Positions 8,472-16,715 of a stretch of 64,000 nt of DNA are shown here, one piece after another. Positions within the stretch are counted from its first letter, which is position 1. Each line of letters opens with the position of its first letter. A program made the translations under genes and the position numbers. Where the stretch lies: contig JACKKB010000004.1 of the NCBI GenBank assembly GCA_020637635.1, positions 62,001 through 126,000 on the forward strand, given 5' to 3'. The stretch comes from Albidovulum sp. (lineage in GTDB: Bacteria > Pseudomonadota > Alphaproteobacteria > Rhodobacterales > Rhodobacteraceae). A model generated the notes under the pieces. The model worked only from the letters and a program-made list of their open reading frames with translations. It made no database searches and was not told the origin of the DNA.

Positions 8472-9841
8472 TTGGCGGCCTCCTGTTTGGGGGCCGTCTG
8501 GCGCGGATCGGCGGCGATTTCGGCGTCCAAGTCTTCAAGGGACCAGCCACGTTCCGCCACGGCTTTGCGACGGCTGGTCAGGCCCGCTTCCAGTTCGGAA
8601 ATCGTCGCCTGCGTGTCTTTCAGCGGATCAACCTGCATCGCCTTCGGGGGCAGCCATTCCGCCGCGTATGCGCGCGGCGTGGACTCGAAATCGGGCGCGG
8701 CCAGATCGCCGGAAAGCACCGCGAAGGTGATGACCTGCCGCCAGATCGGCGCGAGGAACTGCGGCACAAGGGTGCCATACTGGATTTGCTCGACTCGCTG
8801 CCTGAACGGCAGCAGACCGGCGCGAAGGCTCGAATAGTTCGCGTTCGAGAGGTCGCCCGAAAGGAGGTGATCGGGAAGCCCGAGACCGGCAGCCAATTGC
8901 TGCAATTGCAGGCGAAGGAAGGCACCGATTTCGGTCAGTTGGCCCGGCGTGTTGAATTTGACATCGTAACCCGTGGGCAGGCGCTTCATCGTGCCGGGTT
9001 CGAGGCCCGTTTCGAGGATTCCACCTTCCCCGGTTCCGTCATACGGCTCACCGCCCGTCCCGTTCAGGTCGACAAGGAAGGCGCTGTGCATCGCCGCGAC
9101 TTTCGCGCCCATAAGCAACGCATCGGTGAGTTGATCGAAGTCTGACGCGCTCAGGATGACCGGCGCGAGCCACGAAATCCCCCGGACCTGCCCAGCCGCC
9201 AAAGGCTTCATGACGTGCAAGATTTCATCGGCAGGAACGCGCACCGGGGGCGCATAGGACGCGAATTGATCGTGCGGGCGGTAGGGAAGCACCCAATAGG
9301 CAACCCGGCGGCCCTCCGCGTCGAACTCGACCCCTTGCACGATCACCGCCCCGTTGCCCAGTTCGCGGGTCATAGACTCGTCAATGAGTTCAGGCGGCAG
9401 AAGGCGAAGGCGTGGCCCGTCTTCACCGGGCAGGACGTGCAAGAACGCCTCACCATCAATCACCAGCCCGCGCACCACGTCCGTTTGCATCCCGAAGAAA
9501 TCCGTCCGCCCGTCCGCGTCCGCAACGTCCGCCCACGCGCCGAAGGCGGCGGTCAGATCGGCCCGTGTCGCGGCGCCGGGGTGGCGAGGCGTCGGCATGA
9601 TACCGGCCCCAACCAGAGCGCCCACCCAGTTCCCAACGGCATTGGCCGCCCACGGGTTGTTATTGGCAAGATACCGGGCGCGGCTGCGGAGCGTGGCCCC
9701 GCTGGCCGAAACCTCGGAGTTCACCCGCCCGAACGTCCCAACCCCGAAGCCACGGCGGCCACCAGCGGCCCCGTCAAAGCGGCGGACGGCTTGGACCTTG
9801 GTCGGGCGGGTGAACAGCTTGGAGAGGAACGGGACGGCCAT
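8468..9841 (-). CDS. phage portal protein (lambda family)
   Basis: A 457-residue portal subunit that forms the dodecameric DNA channel at one capsid vertex. The N-terminal region RARYLANNNPWAANAVGNWVGALVG is the lambda gpB-type signature. The core has the acidic EILHVMKPLAAGQVRGISWLAP segment and the YSSLRAGLLPFRQRVEQIQ helix near residue 335. Length is family-typical. The start (MAVPFLSKLF) lies 2 bases after the preceding gene's stop. Together with GpA-type terminase it supports a lambda-like packaging motor. Confidence 0.92.
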   Translation of the reverse strand: MAVPFLSKLFTRPTKVQAVRRFDGAAGGRRGFGVGTFGRVNSEVSASGATLRSRARYLANNNPWAANAVGNWVGALVGAGIMPTPRHPGAATRADLTAAFGAWADVADADGRTDFFGMQTDVVRGLVIDGEAFLHVLPGEDGPRLRLLPPELIDESMTRELGNGAVIVQGVEFDAEGRRVAYWVLPYRPHDQFASYAPPVRVPADEILHVMKPLAAGQVRGISWLAPVILSASDFDQLTDALLMGAKVAAMHSAFLVDLNGTGGEPYDGTGEGGILETGLEPGTMKRLPTGYDVKFNTPGQLTEIGAFLRLQLQQLAAGLGLPDHLLSGDLSNANYSSLRAGLLPFRQRVEQIQYGTLVPQFLAPIWRQVITFAVLSGDLAAPDFESTPRAYAAEWLPPKAMQVDPLKDTQATISELEAGLTSRRKAVAERGWSLEDLDAEIAADPRQTAPKQEAAK

Positions 9842-9843
9842 GC

Positions 9844-10380
9844 TCAGTTCACCGTGTCGAGAATATCGCGGATCAGGCGCGAAGCGTGGAGGACCAGCGT
9901 CACGTTCGGCTCAGTCGTCGGGACCGACGAAAGAATGGCGTCCGCCACGGCGGCGGACTCGGCATCGTCAGCGGGCCAATCGGCCTCAAAGCCAAGACGC
10001 CCGTCAGCGTAGAGTTTCAGATTGAAGTCGAAGGTCTGGCCCTCGCGGACCCGTTCGATTGCTTCTTCCACCGGGGACATGGGGCGCTCACCGCCGTCCA
10101 GCTTGATCCGCCGGGCCATGCCGCCGCTTTCGTTCTGCATCTCGCGGGCGAGCCTTTCGAGAATCCAGCGGTCGGAAAGAAGGCCGCTGGCGGCAGAAAG
10201 GAGCCGCAGCGCGCAGATAGAGGCGAGCGTGTAAACGTCAGCCCGGCCCTGCCGGTCAGCGGGCGGCAGATAGAGCCTCTGACTGAGGTTCCTCAGCCCC
10301 TTGTCGAGCGCGGGCATATCGCCATCGGCAATGGCGTCGATTTGCCCGAAAATCCCGGCGGCATCCTTGATCGTGAACAT
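9844..10380 (-). CDS. hypothetical protein with N-terminal HTH-like segment
   Basis: The frame is open to 10416, but ATG at 10380 (MFTIKDAAGIFGQID) has GGAGGACAGGGG just upstream and is preferred, giving 178 residues. The N-terminal part, TIKDAAGIFG then LSQRLYLPPADRQGRADVYTLASICALRLL, resembles a MerR-like winged-helix regulator or terminase-small-like fold. The C-terminal half is acidic with FDFNLKLYADGRLGFEADWP. It ends 2 bases before the portal gene. A dyad AACTTA-aatc-TAAGTT at 10417-10432 lies upstream. Function is unknown. Confidence 0.65.
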   Translation of the reverse strand: MFTIKDAAGIFGQIDAIADGDMPALDKGLRNLSQRLYLPPADRQGRADVYTLASICALRLLSAASGLLSDRWILERLAREMQNESGGMARRIKLDGGERPMSPVEEAIERVREGQTFDFNLKLYADGRLGFEADWPADDAESAAVADAILSSVPTTEPNVTLVLHASRLIRDILDTVN

Positions 10381-10587
10381 GGTCCCCTGTCCTCCATTAC
10401 GGCTTATCGACTTCATAACTTAAATCTAAGTTGTATTGCAAGAGGGAATCGCCTATGGGTGTCGTGAGGGGTTGGTGGCCCCTCGCCATGTTCGGTTCGC
10501 CCGACGGAGTGACGGGCGACATTGCGAACGGCGCGGGCGTGGATTGACACGCGCCCGCGCCAACTCAGAACCTCAAAGGATGACCCC

Positions 10588-10815
10588 ATGAACGCCCAGA
10601 CCGATCTCCACGAAATCGCCCTTGGCCTCGCCCGCGAAGCGATGCTGACGGACGCCGCCAGCGGGTGCAGTCTGGGGGCGTGGCGTGATGGTGTTCTGGA
10701 AATCTGCCGCAAGGTCGGCATCCCGGAACCCGACGACGTTGTGGCGTGGGTTTCCGGCGGCAAGGCCAGTGACGCGGACGTGGCGGACTGGTCGCGTCAG
10801 TTTAGCGTCCGCTAA
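10588..10815 (+). CDS. small hypothetical protein on the opposite strand of the element
   Basis: A 75-residue protein starting MNAQTDLHEIALGLAREAM, preceded by AAAGGA seven bases upstream. It is soluble and mildly acidic, with a short C-terminal run DADVADWSRQF. It is one of only two rightward genes in the element. Upstream is a strong hairpin (GGCGCGGGCG … CGCCCGCGCC, about 10529-10561) whose loop contains TTGACA, possibly a promoter or attenuator. A longer start at 10522 would translate through the hairpin and is less likely. No family recognised. Confidence 0.55.
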   Translation: MNAQTDLHEIALGLAREAMLTDAASGCSLGAWRDGVLEICRKVGIPEPDDVVAWVSGGKASDADVADWSRQFSVR

Positions 10816-10867
10816 TGCTCAATATCTTGTGCCGTATCGCTCGATAGTCTAGTTTATTTAGACGGTT

Positions 10868-11509
10868 CTAGGCTTTCGAGGTTCGGCGATGAGTGGCAAT
10901 CCAAAAGGCGGCAGCGGTTCCGGTGCCAACAGCAATGCCGGTGGCAATAACGGCGGTCGGTCCAATCCCCCGCCCATGCGCGACACAAACGTCAATAAGG
11001 GCGGCGCAACTAGCGGCAACACACGCGGCGGTGGGAACACCACGAAAAAGTAAAGCCTCGGCAACCTGAAGACGGCTGCCTTTGCGCTTGTTTTGCCTTT
11101 CGTTCGACAAGAGCGCGCTGAGGGTGTTTCCGACTCTCAGCGTTTCATACTGGCCCCATGTTTCATCGGACTGCGAATAGTAGAGGCACGACTCCGCTTT
11201 TTGGTCTTCAGGGAGAAGGATTCCGGCTGAAATGGAACTTGACCCGATGGTGGCCGCAAAGAAATAGACAGCCGCAAAGAGACAGATCACCACAGCGATA
11301 ATCAGCGACAAAAGATAGGGGCTAAGGCTGAAGCCCTTCTGGAAAGCATACCCGCTCAGACCAATCAGAGAGGGAACACCGACAGTCAGCCAATATTTGG
11401 CCTTTTCGTCGATCTCACGAAAGCTGGAAGCGTGAAACTCAAGGCCACGGCGAAGGTCTTCGAGAATGTGTTGAGTCCGTTCCCGAACCTCGTCGCGTTC
11501 CGCCATCAA
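10868..11509 (-). CDS. membrane protein of a two-gene accessory cassette
   Basis: A 213-residue protein with a charged N-terminal helical region (MAERDEVRERTQHILEDLRRGLEF), two adjacent membrane segments near residues 42-62 and 66-90, a soluble central loop, and a second hydrophobic pair near 160-205. The layout recalls small SLATT/S-4TM-like membrane effectors found in defence systems, but no diagnostic motif is visible. The start overlaps the stop of the 76-residue gene before it (ATGA), so the two are translationally coupled. It is not a structural or packaging gene, so it is likely cargo. Its last 60 codons lie antisense to a small rightward frame. Confidence 0.7.
   Translation of the reverse strand: MMAERDEVRERTQHILEDLRRGLEFHASSFREIDEKAKYWLTVGVPSLIGLSGYAFQKGFSLSPYLLSLIIAVVICLFAAVYFFAATIGSSSISAGILLPEDQKAESCLYYSQSDETWGQYETLRVGNTLSALLSNERQNKRKGSRLQVAEALLFRGVPTAACVAASCAALIDVCVAHGRGIGPTAVIATGIAVGTGTAAAFWIATHRRTSKA
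10889..11053 (+). CDS. possible 54-residue Gly/Asn-rich peptide, antisense to the membrane gene
   Basis: ATG at 10889 is preceded by GAGG (10878-10881). The product starts MSGNPKGGSGSGANSN and is almost wholly Gly, Asn, Ser, Thr and Lys, ending in NTTKK. Such composition on the strand opposite a hydrophobic Ala/Val/Ile-rich sequence can arise by chance, because GGC/AAC codons mirror GCC/GTT. In favour are a usable ribosome site and an AT-rich leader at 10845-10870. Treat as uncertain. Confidence 0.3.
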   Translation: MSGNPKGGSGSGANSNAGGNNGGRSNPPPMRDTNVNKGGATSGNTRGGGNTTKK

Positions 11510-11736
11510 CCGCCCCTTTTCCTCAGCGTGAGTTCTCGCCGCAGATCGGCCAGTTGGTTAATCACCGTCCGCCGGGCCTCGTCGTTCTCAGAATAAACGT
11601 CGACTCCAAGGGCATCGTAAAAGTGCCCAACGGTGATTTCATATTTCGCTAAGACCGCCGCCACGTCCCGAAGGAACTCGGCCCGATCAATCCACGGTGG
11701 GAACTTCCTCAAATCGTCTTCGTCTAAATCGTCCAT
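11506..11736 (-). CDS. small acidic protein coupled to the membrane gene
   Basis: A 76-residue soluble protein, MDDLDEDDLRKFPPWIDRAEF…, acidic at the N-terminus and basic at the C-terminus (LRRELTLRKRGG). Its TGA overlaps the ATG of the membrane gene by 4 bases, making a tight pair. It lies 4 bases after the large-terminase stop, so it rides on the late operon. Partner or antidote of the membrane protein is a guess from gene arrangement only; no family recognised. Confidence 0.6.
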   Translation of the reverse strand: MDDLDEDDLRKFPPWIDRAEFLRDVAAVLAKYEITVGHFYDALGVDVYSENDEARRTVINQLADLRRELTLRKRGG

Positions 11737-11740
11737 CGCC

Positions 11741-13519
11741 TCACCTTTCCAGCCATGCGGACTTGACCACGTTGGGGGTGGGTTTGGGAAGGGCTTTGCT
11801 CGCTAGTTCCGCCTCGCGCCGGTCAACAGCCACCCCTACCAATGCCCGCGCCGCCATCGCGTAGACCACACAATCCAGCGCCTCGGCCCGGCGGCCCACG
11901 ATCCGCTCAAATCGGGCGGCAGGCTGCCCCCGGCTATAGCGGACAACGCGGCGTTCGGCGGTCAGTTGCGAGAACCACTCATCGGACAGGGAGTCGCTGA
12001 AGCGCCAGCCCGTGCCCGCCAGAAGGGCGTTCAGAAGCCGTTGCTTCGCCACGTCCACCCCGACAAGCTGAAGGGCGATGCCGCGCGTCTTCGCCCGCTC
12101 TACCAGAGGGCGCTTGAACCCGGCCACGCCTTTCAGCGGGAAGATGCGGCGGCCCACGCGCGGGCGAGCGAACTGGTAAACTTGATCGGTCATCCCGCCA
12201 TCGCCCGAGTCGACCATCGCAGCGTCATAGCGTAGCGCGCCCCCGTTCGGGTGCCGGAAATCGCGCCGCAACAGATCGTCGAACTCGGCCCAGGTATCGC
12301 CCTCCGCCGGGTCGCCCCAAATGATTTCGTGACCCAGCACTAGAGCGTCCCCGTCCCCCGTCCAGCCCAGCGAGGTCAATTCGATCCGATCCTTTTGAAC
12401 GTCCGCGCCGCCGGTCAGATACAGGACTTCGGGCGGCAAGCGGTCGAGGCCGATAGCTTCCCGGCGGGATGCCAGAAGCGACTCGTCCAGTTCCTCGCCA
12501 GCGTCATCGCGCCACGTCTCGGCCAGCACTGTGTTGACGAAAACCTTCAGGCTATCGGGGCGGCCCTTGGCGGCCAGAAACTCCCGGATCAGATTCGGCC
12601 AACTCGCGTTCGGCATGAGGCTGACAAGGGCGGTCAGCTTGAAGCCTGCGTGGCCTTTAACCTCGGGCCGGGTGGCCCGCCAGTGGCCTTTGGCGACGAT
12701 CTCGCCCTTGCGGCTTTCAGGGATCAGGCAACCGCATTCCGGGCAACACCAAGCCGCCGAATCCGGGTCGCCCTCGGTCCAGCGAATATCGCGCCAGAGG
12801 ATTTCGGAATGCTCATGGCACTCGGGGCAAAGACACTCGAAAACCCGCCTGTCCGATTTCTCGTATTCGGCGGCAATCATGCTGGTTTCGGAATCGGTCG
12901 GGGTCGAGCCGGTCACGATTTTGCGGTCGGGATAGGAGAGGGTCCGCTTTTCGGCCAGTAGCAGGGGGTTGCCTTCCGCCGTCACTTCCATGCCGTCGAC
13001 CTCATCGGCCAGCAGGACTTTCGCGGTGTGGGCGCGAAGGGCGCGGGGCGCACGGGCGGCAATGACCTTGAGCGAGCCGCCGGGGTAGCGTTTGGCGGTC
13101 AGCGTGTTGCGGCTGGCAATGTCGTCATCGGCAAAGAGGCCCGACAAGGCGGGCGTGACCTCTGCCACCGGCTCCAAATGATGCACCATAAAGTTCCGCG
13201 CGTCGTCGGTCGTCGGCACCAGCATAAGGACCGGACAAGGGTCATTCGAGGCATAGGCGGCCACCGCCGCCACCAGAAGGGTGGAATAGCCACAACGCAC
13301 GGCCTTGAGGCACGTCACGCGGGGGATTGTCGGGTCGCCAATGGCATCGGCAAGGCCCCGCTGAAATTCCCAGAGGCGCACGGGGCCGGGCGTTGCAGAG
13401 ACGCCAGCGGGCAGCCGAAGGTTCCGTTCGGCCCAATCGCTCAGGGCCAGCTTGGGCGGCGGGCGCAGCGCGGCGAAGGTCTGGCGGCGCAAGTCGGCAA
13501 GGCGCGGATCAACGGTCAT
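11741..13519 (-). CDS. large terminase subunit (GpA family)
   Basis: ATPase-nuclease that packages DNA into preformed heads. The frame opens at 13651, but ATG at 13519 (MTVDPRLADLRRQ) gives 592 residues and overlaps the small-terminase stop by 11 bases, the usual lambda order. A variant Walker A, AVRCGYSTLL, is near residue 77, and Walker B LLADEVDG is near residue 175. A Cys cluster (CPECHE … CCPECGC) lies near 250-290. The nuclease region begins near GGADVQKDRIEL and ends with acidic residues. GpA-type enzymes cut at cos, so a cos site is expected nearby, probably upstream of the small subunit. Confidence 0.93.
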   Translation of the reverse strand: MTVDPRLADLRRQTFAALRPPPKLALSDWAERNLRLPAGVSATPGPVRLWEFQRGLADAIGDPTIPRVTCLKAVRCGYSTLLVAAVAAYASNDPCPVLMLVPTTDDARNFMVHHLEPVAEVTPALSGLFADDDIASRNTLTAKRYPGGSLKVIAARAPRALRAHTAKVLLADEVDGMEVTAEGNPLLLAEKRTLSYPDRKIVTGSTPTDSETSMIAAEYEKSDRRVFECLCPECHEHSEILWRDIRWTEGDPDSAAWCCPECGCLIPESRKGEIVAKGHWRATRPEVKGHAGFKLTALVSLMPNASWPNLIREFLAAKGRPDSLKVFVNTVLAETWRDDAGEELDESLLASRREAIGLDRLPPEVLYLTGGADVQKDRIELTSLGWTGDGDALVLGHEIIWGDPAEGDTWAEFDDLLRRDFRHPNGGALRYDAAMVDSGDGGMTDQVYQFARPRVGRRIFPLKGVAGFKRPLVERAKTRGIALQLVGVDVAKQRLLNALLAGTGWRFSDSLSDEWFSQLTAERRVVRYSRGQPAARFERIVGRRAEALDCVVYAMAARALVGVAVDRREAELASKALPKPTPNVVKSAWLER

Positions 13520-14024
13520 CGGCGATAGCCTCCAAGGCAGAGCGGATTTCGGCGTCAAGCGTGGCGGCGGCGGCCCGATCAAGGCCCACCTGTCCGGCCA
13601 CCCGAGACGGGATTGCAAGAATGGCGGCCCGCAGATCGGTGGCGACCTCACCCCAAGCCCGAGACACGTCGGCAGCCGGGATCAACTCGCCACGGGCCTT
13701 GGCGTTCTGTATCGACACCTTGTCGGCGTTCTCGCGGGCCAGTCGCAGCTTTTCCGCCGCCAGTTCGGCGTCGGCACGGCGGCCCACGGACCCGGCGCGG
13801 GCATGATCGCAGTATTCCCGGATCGCCCGGCGCAGCGGAAACAGCTTCGCCGGGGTCCGGGGCAGAACGCCTTCCCGCGCCAGAGCGGAGACGTGATTGG
13901 GGGTCAGCCCCAGCCACTTCGCCAGCGTCGGGGCATTCACCAGATCGTCAGCCTCGGGCGGGTCTTTCGGGTCGCCCACCAGCGCGGCGATTTCGGCTAT
14001 CTCGATTTCAGTCAGATTTTCCAT
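13509..14024 (-). CDS. small terminase subunit (Nu1-like)
   Basis: A 171-residue DNA-recognition subunit. It has an N-terminal winged HTH, PTLAKWLGLTPNHVSALAREGVLPRTPAKLFPLRRAIREYCDHAR, followed by a long helix (ADAELAAEKLRLARENADKVSIQNAK), the layout of lambda gpNu1 and its relatives. It directs the motor to the element's own packaging site. Encoding its own specificity subunit rather than borrowing the helper's is notable for a satellite. It overlaps the large subunit gene by 11 bases. The 474 bases upstream hold the iteron cluster. Confidence 0.8.
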   Translation of the reverse strand: MENLTEIEIAEIAALVGDPKDPPEADDLVNAPTLAKWLGLTPNHVSALAREGVLPRTPAKLFPLRRAIREYCDHARAGSVGRRADAELAAEKLRLARENADKVSIQNAKARGELIPAADVSRAWGEVATDLRAAILAIPSRVAGQVGLDRAAAATLDAEIRSALEAIADDR

Positions 14025-14201
14025 TGCTCTTGCCTCTTAACTGCCGTGGTCAGCCGCCCACGGCGGCAAAGGGAATTTCGATTTCAATTTTTCTCCACCG
14101 GGTGACGCCATGCGGCTCTGCGTTACCCCCGGCGCCCCCCGCCCGGAAGGACCCCAGCACGGACAGCCCGCCACCGTGGTTGCCCGTGATCCGTGAGCCG
14201 T

Positions 14202-14466
14202 GTGAACCCTCCATGGGTTCACGATTAAGGTGCTGATAACAAAGGGAAGACGCATATCTGTGAACCGTGTGAACCCTAAAGTGCCTATTATTCCCCCGGC
14301 GTTCCGTGCGCCCTCCCCACTGGTGGGCCACTACCGGCTTTCCGTTCTCTAGGACTATTGTTGACTTAATACGGTTCACACGGTTCACAGTAGGGATTCC
14401 CCCATAAAAAACAGTGCCTTGCGTGTGAACCCTACGGTTCACGCTACGGTTCACGCTACGGTTCAC
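14202..14466. repeat. ten-copy GGTTCAC/GTGAACC iteron cluster (candidate ori or cosB)
   Basis: Ten exact copies of the 7-mer GGTTCAC or its complement lie at 14202, 14216, 14260, 14269, 14373, 14382, 14425, 14436, 14448 and 14460. The first two form a dyad (GTGAACCC-tccat-GGGTTCAC), and so do the seventh and eighth. Others are spaced by 9 or 12 bases. AT-rich stretches lie at 14356-14372 and 14403-14412. The cluster fills the 474-base gap (14025-14498) between the primase-helicase gene and the small terminase gene, where no confident gene is seen. Rep-type helicase iterons or terminase binding sites (cosB) are the two main readings. Confidence 0.75.
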
Positions 14467-14498
14467 GGCACCTTCCGGCCTCTGTTGCTCCGCCATGG

Positions 14499-16715
14499 TC
14501 ATGCTACCGCCCGCGCCCACTTGTTCCCGCCCCGCGTATGAATCTTCATCCAGCCAAGCGCGCGCATCACGTCACCCGCCCGCTTTTGAAGCGCCATCGT
14601 CTGTTGCCCGCTGGGAACTCCAAGCGCCCCGCTCAGGACTTCGGAAGTCCGAACCTCAGTCTTCACGCTGCCTTCCCCGTCAAAATCGTCGTCGGGCCTG
14701 TCCAGCCAAGCCGCCACGTCATCGGCCCAACTATCAGACTCGCGCGCGGCCTCTTGCACGGGCTTCGCGTGTTCAGCCTCAAAGTCGCGGTCGAGCCACC
14801 ACGGTTCACCCGCCATGAAGGCAAGGAAGGCTTCCGCGAAAAGCTGGTCACGCTCGGCAGCGAGGTAGTCGGGATCAATCTGCCCGACATAGACGGGCCA
14901 GAAGCGCCGCCCGCCCGTCGCATCTCGAAGAAACTGGTCTTCATTGGTGGTGCCCACGAAAACACACTGGCGCGGGAACGCTTCATCGAAGCGCCCCCAA
15001 GGCCGCCGCACCCGATCCACCGTGCCCGACATGAACGCCTTCAGGTCTTCGGCATCACTCTTGCGGGAAGGGGCCATTTCGGCCATCTCCACCAGCCATT
15101 TGCCGGGCAGGTGCCGCAGGGCCTCGGTCTTGTCGCCCGTGATGCTGGGCAGCGTGTCGCTGAAGTATTCTTCGCCCGCGAGGGTCCGGCAAAGCGTCGA
15201 CTTCCCTGCCCCCTGCGGCCCGGCCAAGACAAGGGTGTGGTCGGCCTTGCAGCCCGGACGCATCACGCGGGCCACCATTTGCAGAAGGAACTTGCGCCCC
15301 ACCGCCCGCGTATAGGGGGAGTCTTCGGCCTCGGCATGTCGCACCAGCCACGAGTCCAGCCGTTCGCGCCCGTCGTGGTCGAGGCCGGTCAGATAGTCGC
15401 GGATCGGGTGATATTGCAGGTGCCGCGCCACCATCATCGCGGCGTCCCCCACCAGTTCCTTCCCGACGGTGCGCAGGCCGCGCCGTTCCAACCCCGTCCG
15501 CGCCAGCGCAAGGGCCGCGTCATTCAACGGCCCGTCGTGCCACTCCTCGCGCCCGGTCATCTGATTCAACCGAAGGCCGGGCAGGATCGAGTCGAGGTTC
15601 CGCCCGAGATAGACCACGGCGTTATTGAGGTTGTTCACGGGCTTGCCGCGCTCCACGATCACCTTGCCCCAATCCGGGCCTTCAGGGATTGCGGGCAAGC
15701 CGATCAGGTCTTCAATCTCCGCCAGTTCATCGGCGGGGATCACGTCATCAAAGGGGGACAGGTCAATCCAGCCCCGGCGCTCCGCCTCCGCGCGGATCGT
15801 GGCGAAGGTGCGAGGGTTCTTGCCGCCGCCCCCGAAGGAATGCCAGACGGTTTCGGTTTCGTCGGGGCCATAGCTGGGGTGCCGCTCGCTCCACTCATGG
15901 AACAGGGCCAGCCCGTCTTCGCCGCCGCCCGTCGCGTGGTGCAAAGCCATGCCCATGTGCAGCCACCAGAGGCGTTCCGCCGCGTCCGGGTTGCTCGCGT
16001 CATTGGGGATCGTCAGAAGGGCTTCCCGGACGTGCTTAAGGGCCAGCCCCTCACCTTCGCCAGAAGCGGCCCGGCGCTCGCGCTTCACGCTGCCGCCGTC
16101 CTTGTAGATCGGGGTCAAGCCTTCCACCGTGTCAATCGGCTGCCCGTCCACAAGGAAGGTTTCAACTGGAGTCCCGCCCTCCACGTTGCCCGCGTAATAG
16201 GATTGAGACAGGGTGAAGCTGGCCTTGTCCAGAGTGCCGCCCAGAAGGCCGTTCAGCCGCGCCATGAGGTCTTCGCGGGCGTCGGGCGGCAGCGGGCCGC
16301 TGAACGGCGCGAGAACGCGCCAGCGGGGCTTCTCGGGGCTATGGCTAGGTGTCGTGTAAACAAGCCCGGCCACGCCCGCCGCCTCCAAGGCATCGCGGGC
16401 GGCCTCGGGCGTCATCTGGCCCTTGTCATAGTCCGCTTCCAGCCCGGTCACGGTTTCGACGTTCTCATTCCAGCGCAAGCACCGGCCTTTGCCGTCCTTG
16501 CCGGGCCGCCGTTTCGTGCCGAAGGTCGCCATCTTGAGCCAAGGCAGAGCGTCCTTGCTGGCCGCCCGCTGGTCCATGATCCACGTCGCCAGATCGGCCA
16601 ACGAAAGGGTCAGTTCCTTCTTCTGGTAAGCGCCGCGCGTCGGGAAGCGAGTCAGCTTCAGCGGGACTCCCAAGGCTTGAAAATTCGCCTGTTTCTCGTT
16701 AGTTTTCAGGGGCAT
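14499..16715 (-). CDS. primase-helicase (VapE/VirE-type P-loop NTPase)
   Basis: A 738-residue replication initiator. The N-terminal ~230 residues look like a RepB/PrimPol-type primase domain with acidic TGLEADYDKG near residue 92 and SYYAGN. A PriCT-like zone follows (LWWLHMGMALHHATGG … HPSYGPDETETVWHSF). The C-terminal half is the VapE helicase: Walker A GPQGAGKSTL near residue 500, ALRHLPGKWLVEMAE, and sensor VFVGTTNEDQFLRDATGGRRFWPV. Such proteins replicate phage satellites and some phages. It is the first gene of the leftward block, preceded by a 223-base control region, and its stop borders the iteron cluster. Confidence 0.9.
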   Translation of the reverse strand: MPLKTNEKQANFQALGVPLKLTRFPTRGAYQKKELTLSLADLATWIMDQRAASKDALPWLKMATFGTKRRPGKDGKGRCLRWNENVETVTGLEADYDKGQMTPEAARDALEAAGVAGLVYTTPSHSPEKPRWRVLAPFSGPLPPDAREDLMARLNGLLGGTLDKASFTLSQSYYAGNVEGGTPVETFLVDGQPIDTVEGLTPIYKDGGSVKRERRAASGEGEGLALKHVREALLTIPNDASNPDAAERLWWLHMGMALHHATGGGEDGLALFHEWSERHPSYGPDETETVWHSFGGGGKNPRTFATIRAEAERRGWIDLSPFDDVIPADELAEIEDLIGLPAIPEGPDWGKVIVERGKPVNNLNNAVVYLGRNLDSILPGLRLNQMTGREEWHDGPLNDAALALARTGLERRGLRTVGKELVGDAAMMVARHLQYHPIRDYLTGLDHDGRERLDSWLVRHAEAEDSPYTRAVGRKFLLQMVARVMRPGCKADHTLVLAGPQGAGKSTLCRTLAGEEYFSDTLPSITGDKTEALRHLPGKWLVEMAEMAPSRKSDAEDLKAFMSGTVDRVRRPWGRFDEAFPRQCVFVGTTNEDQFLRDATGGRRFWPVYVGQIDPDYLAAERDQLFAEAFLAFMAGEPWWLDRDFEAEHAKPVQEAARESDSWADDVAAWLDRPDDDFDGEGSVKTEVRTSEVLSGALGVPSGQQTMALQKRAGDVMRALGWMKIHTRGGNKWARAVA

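Noticed and set aside
14202..14466. Possible CRISPR array
   Set aside because: The repeat is 7 bases, occurs in both orientations and at 9-12 base spacing; there are no uniform spacers or cas genes.
14050..14520. A 156-codon minus-strand frame between the primase-helicase and small terminase genes
   Set aside because: Its N-terminal repeats (NRSVNRSVNRR) are only the translation of the GGTTCAC iterons, it overlaps the primase-helicase end, and the rest resembles no family.
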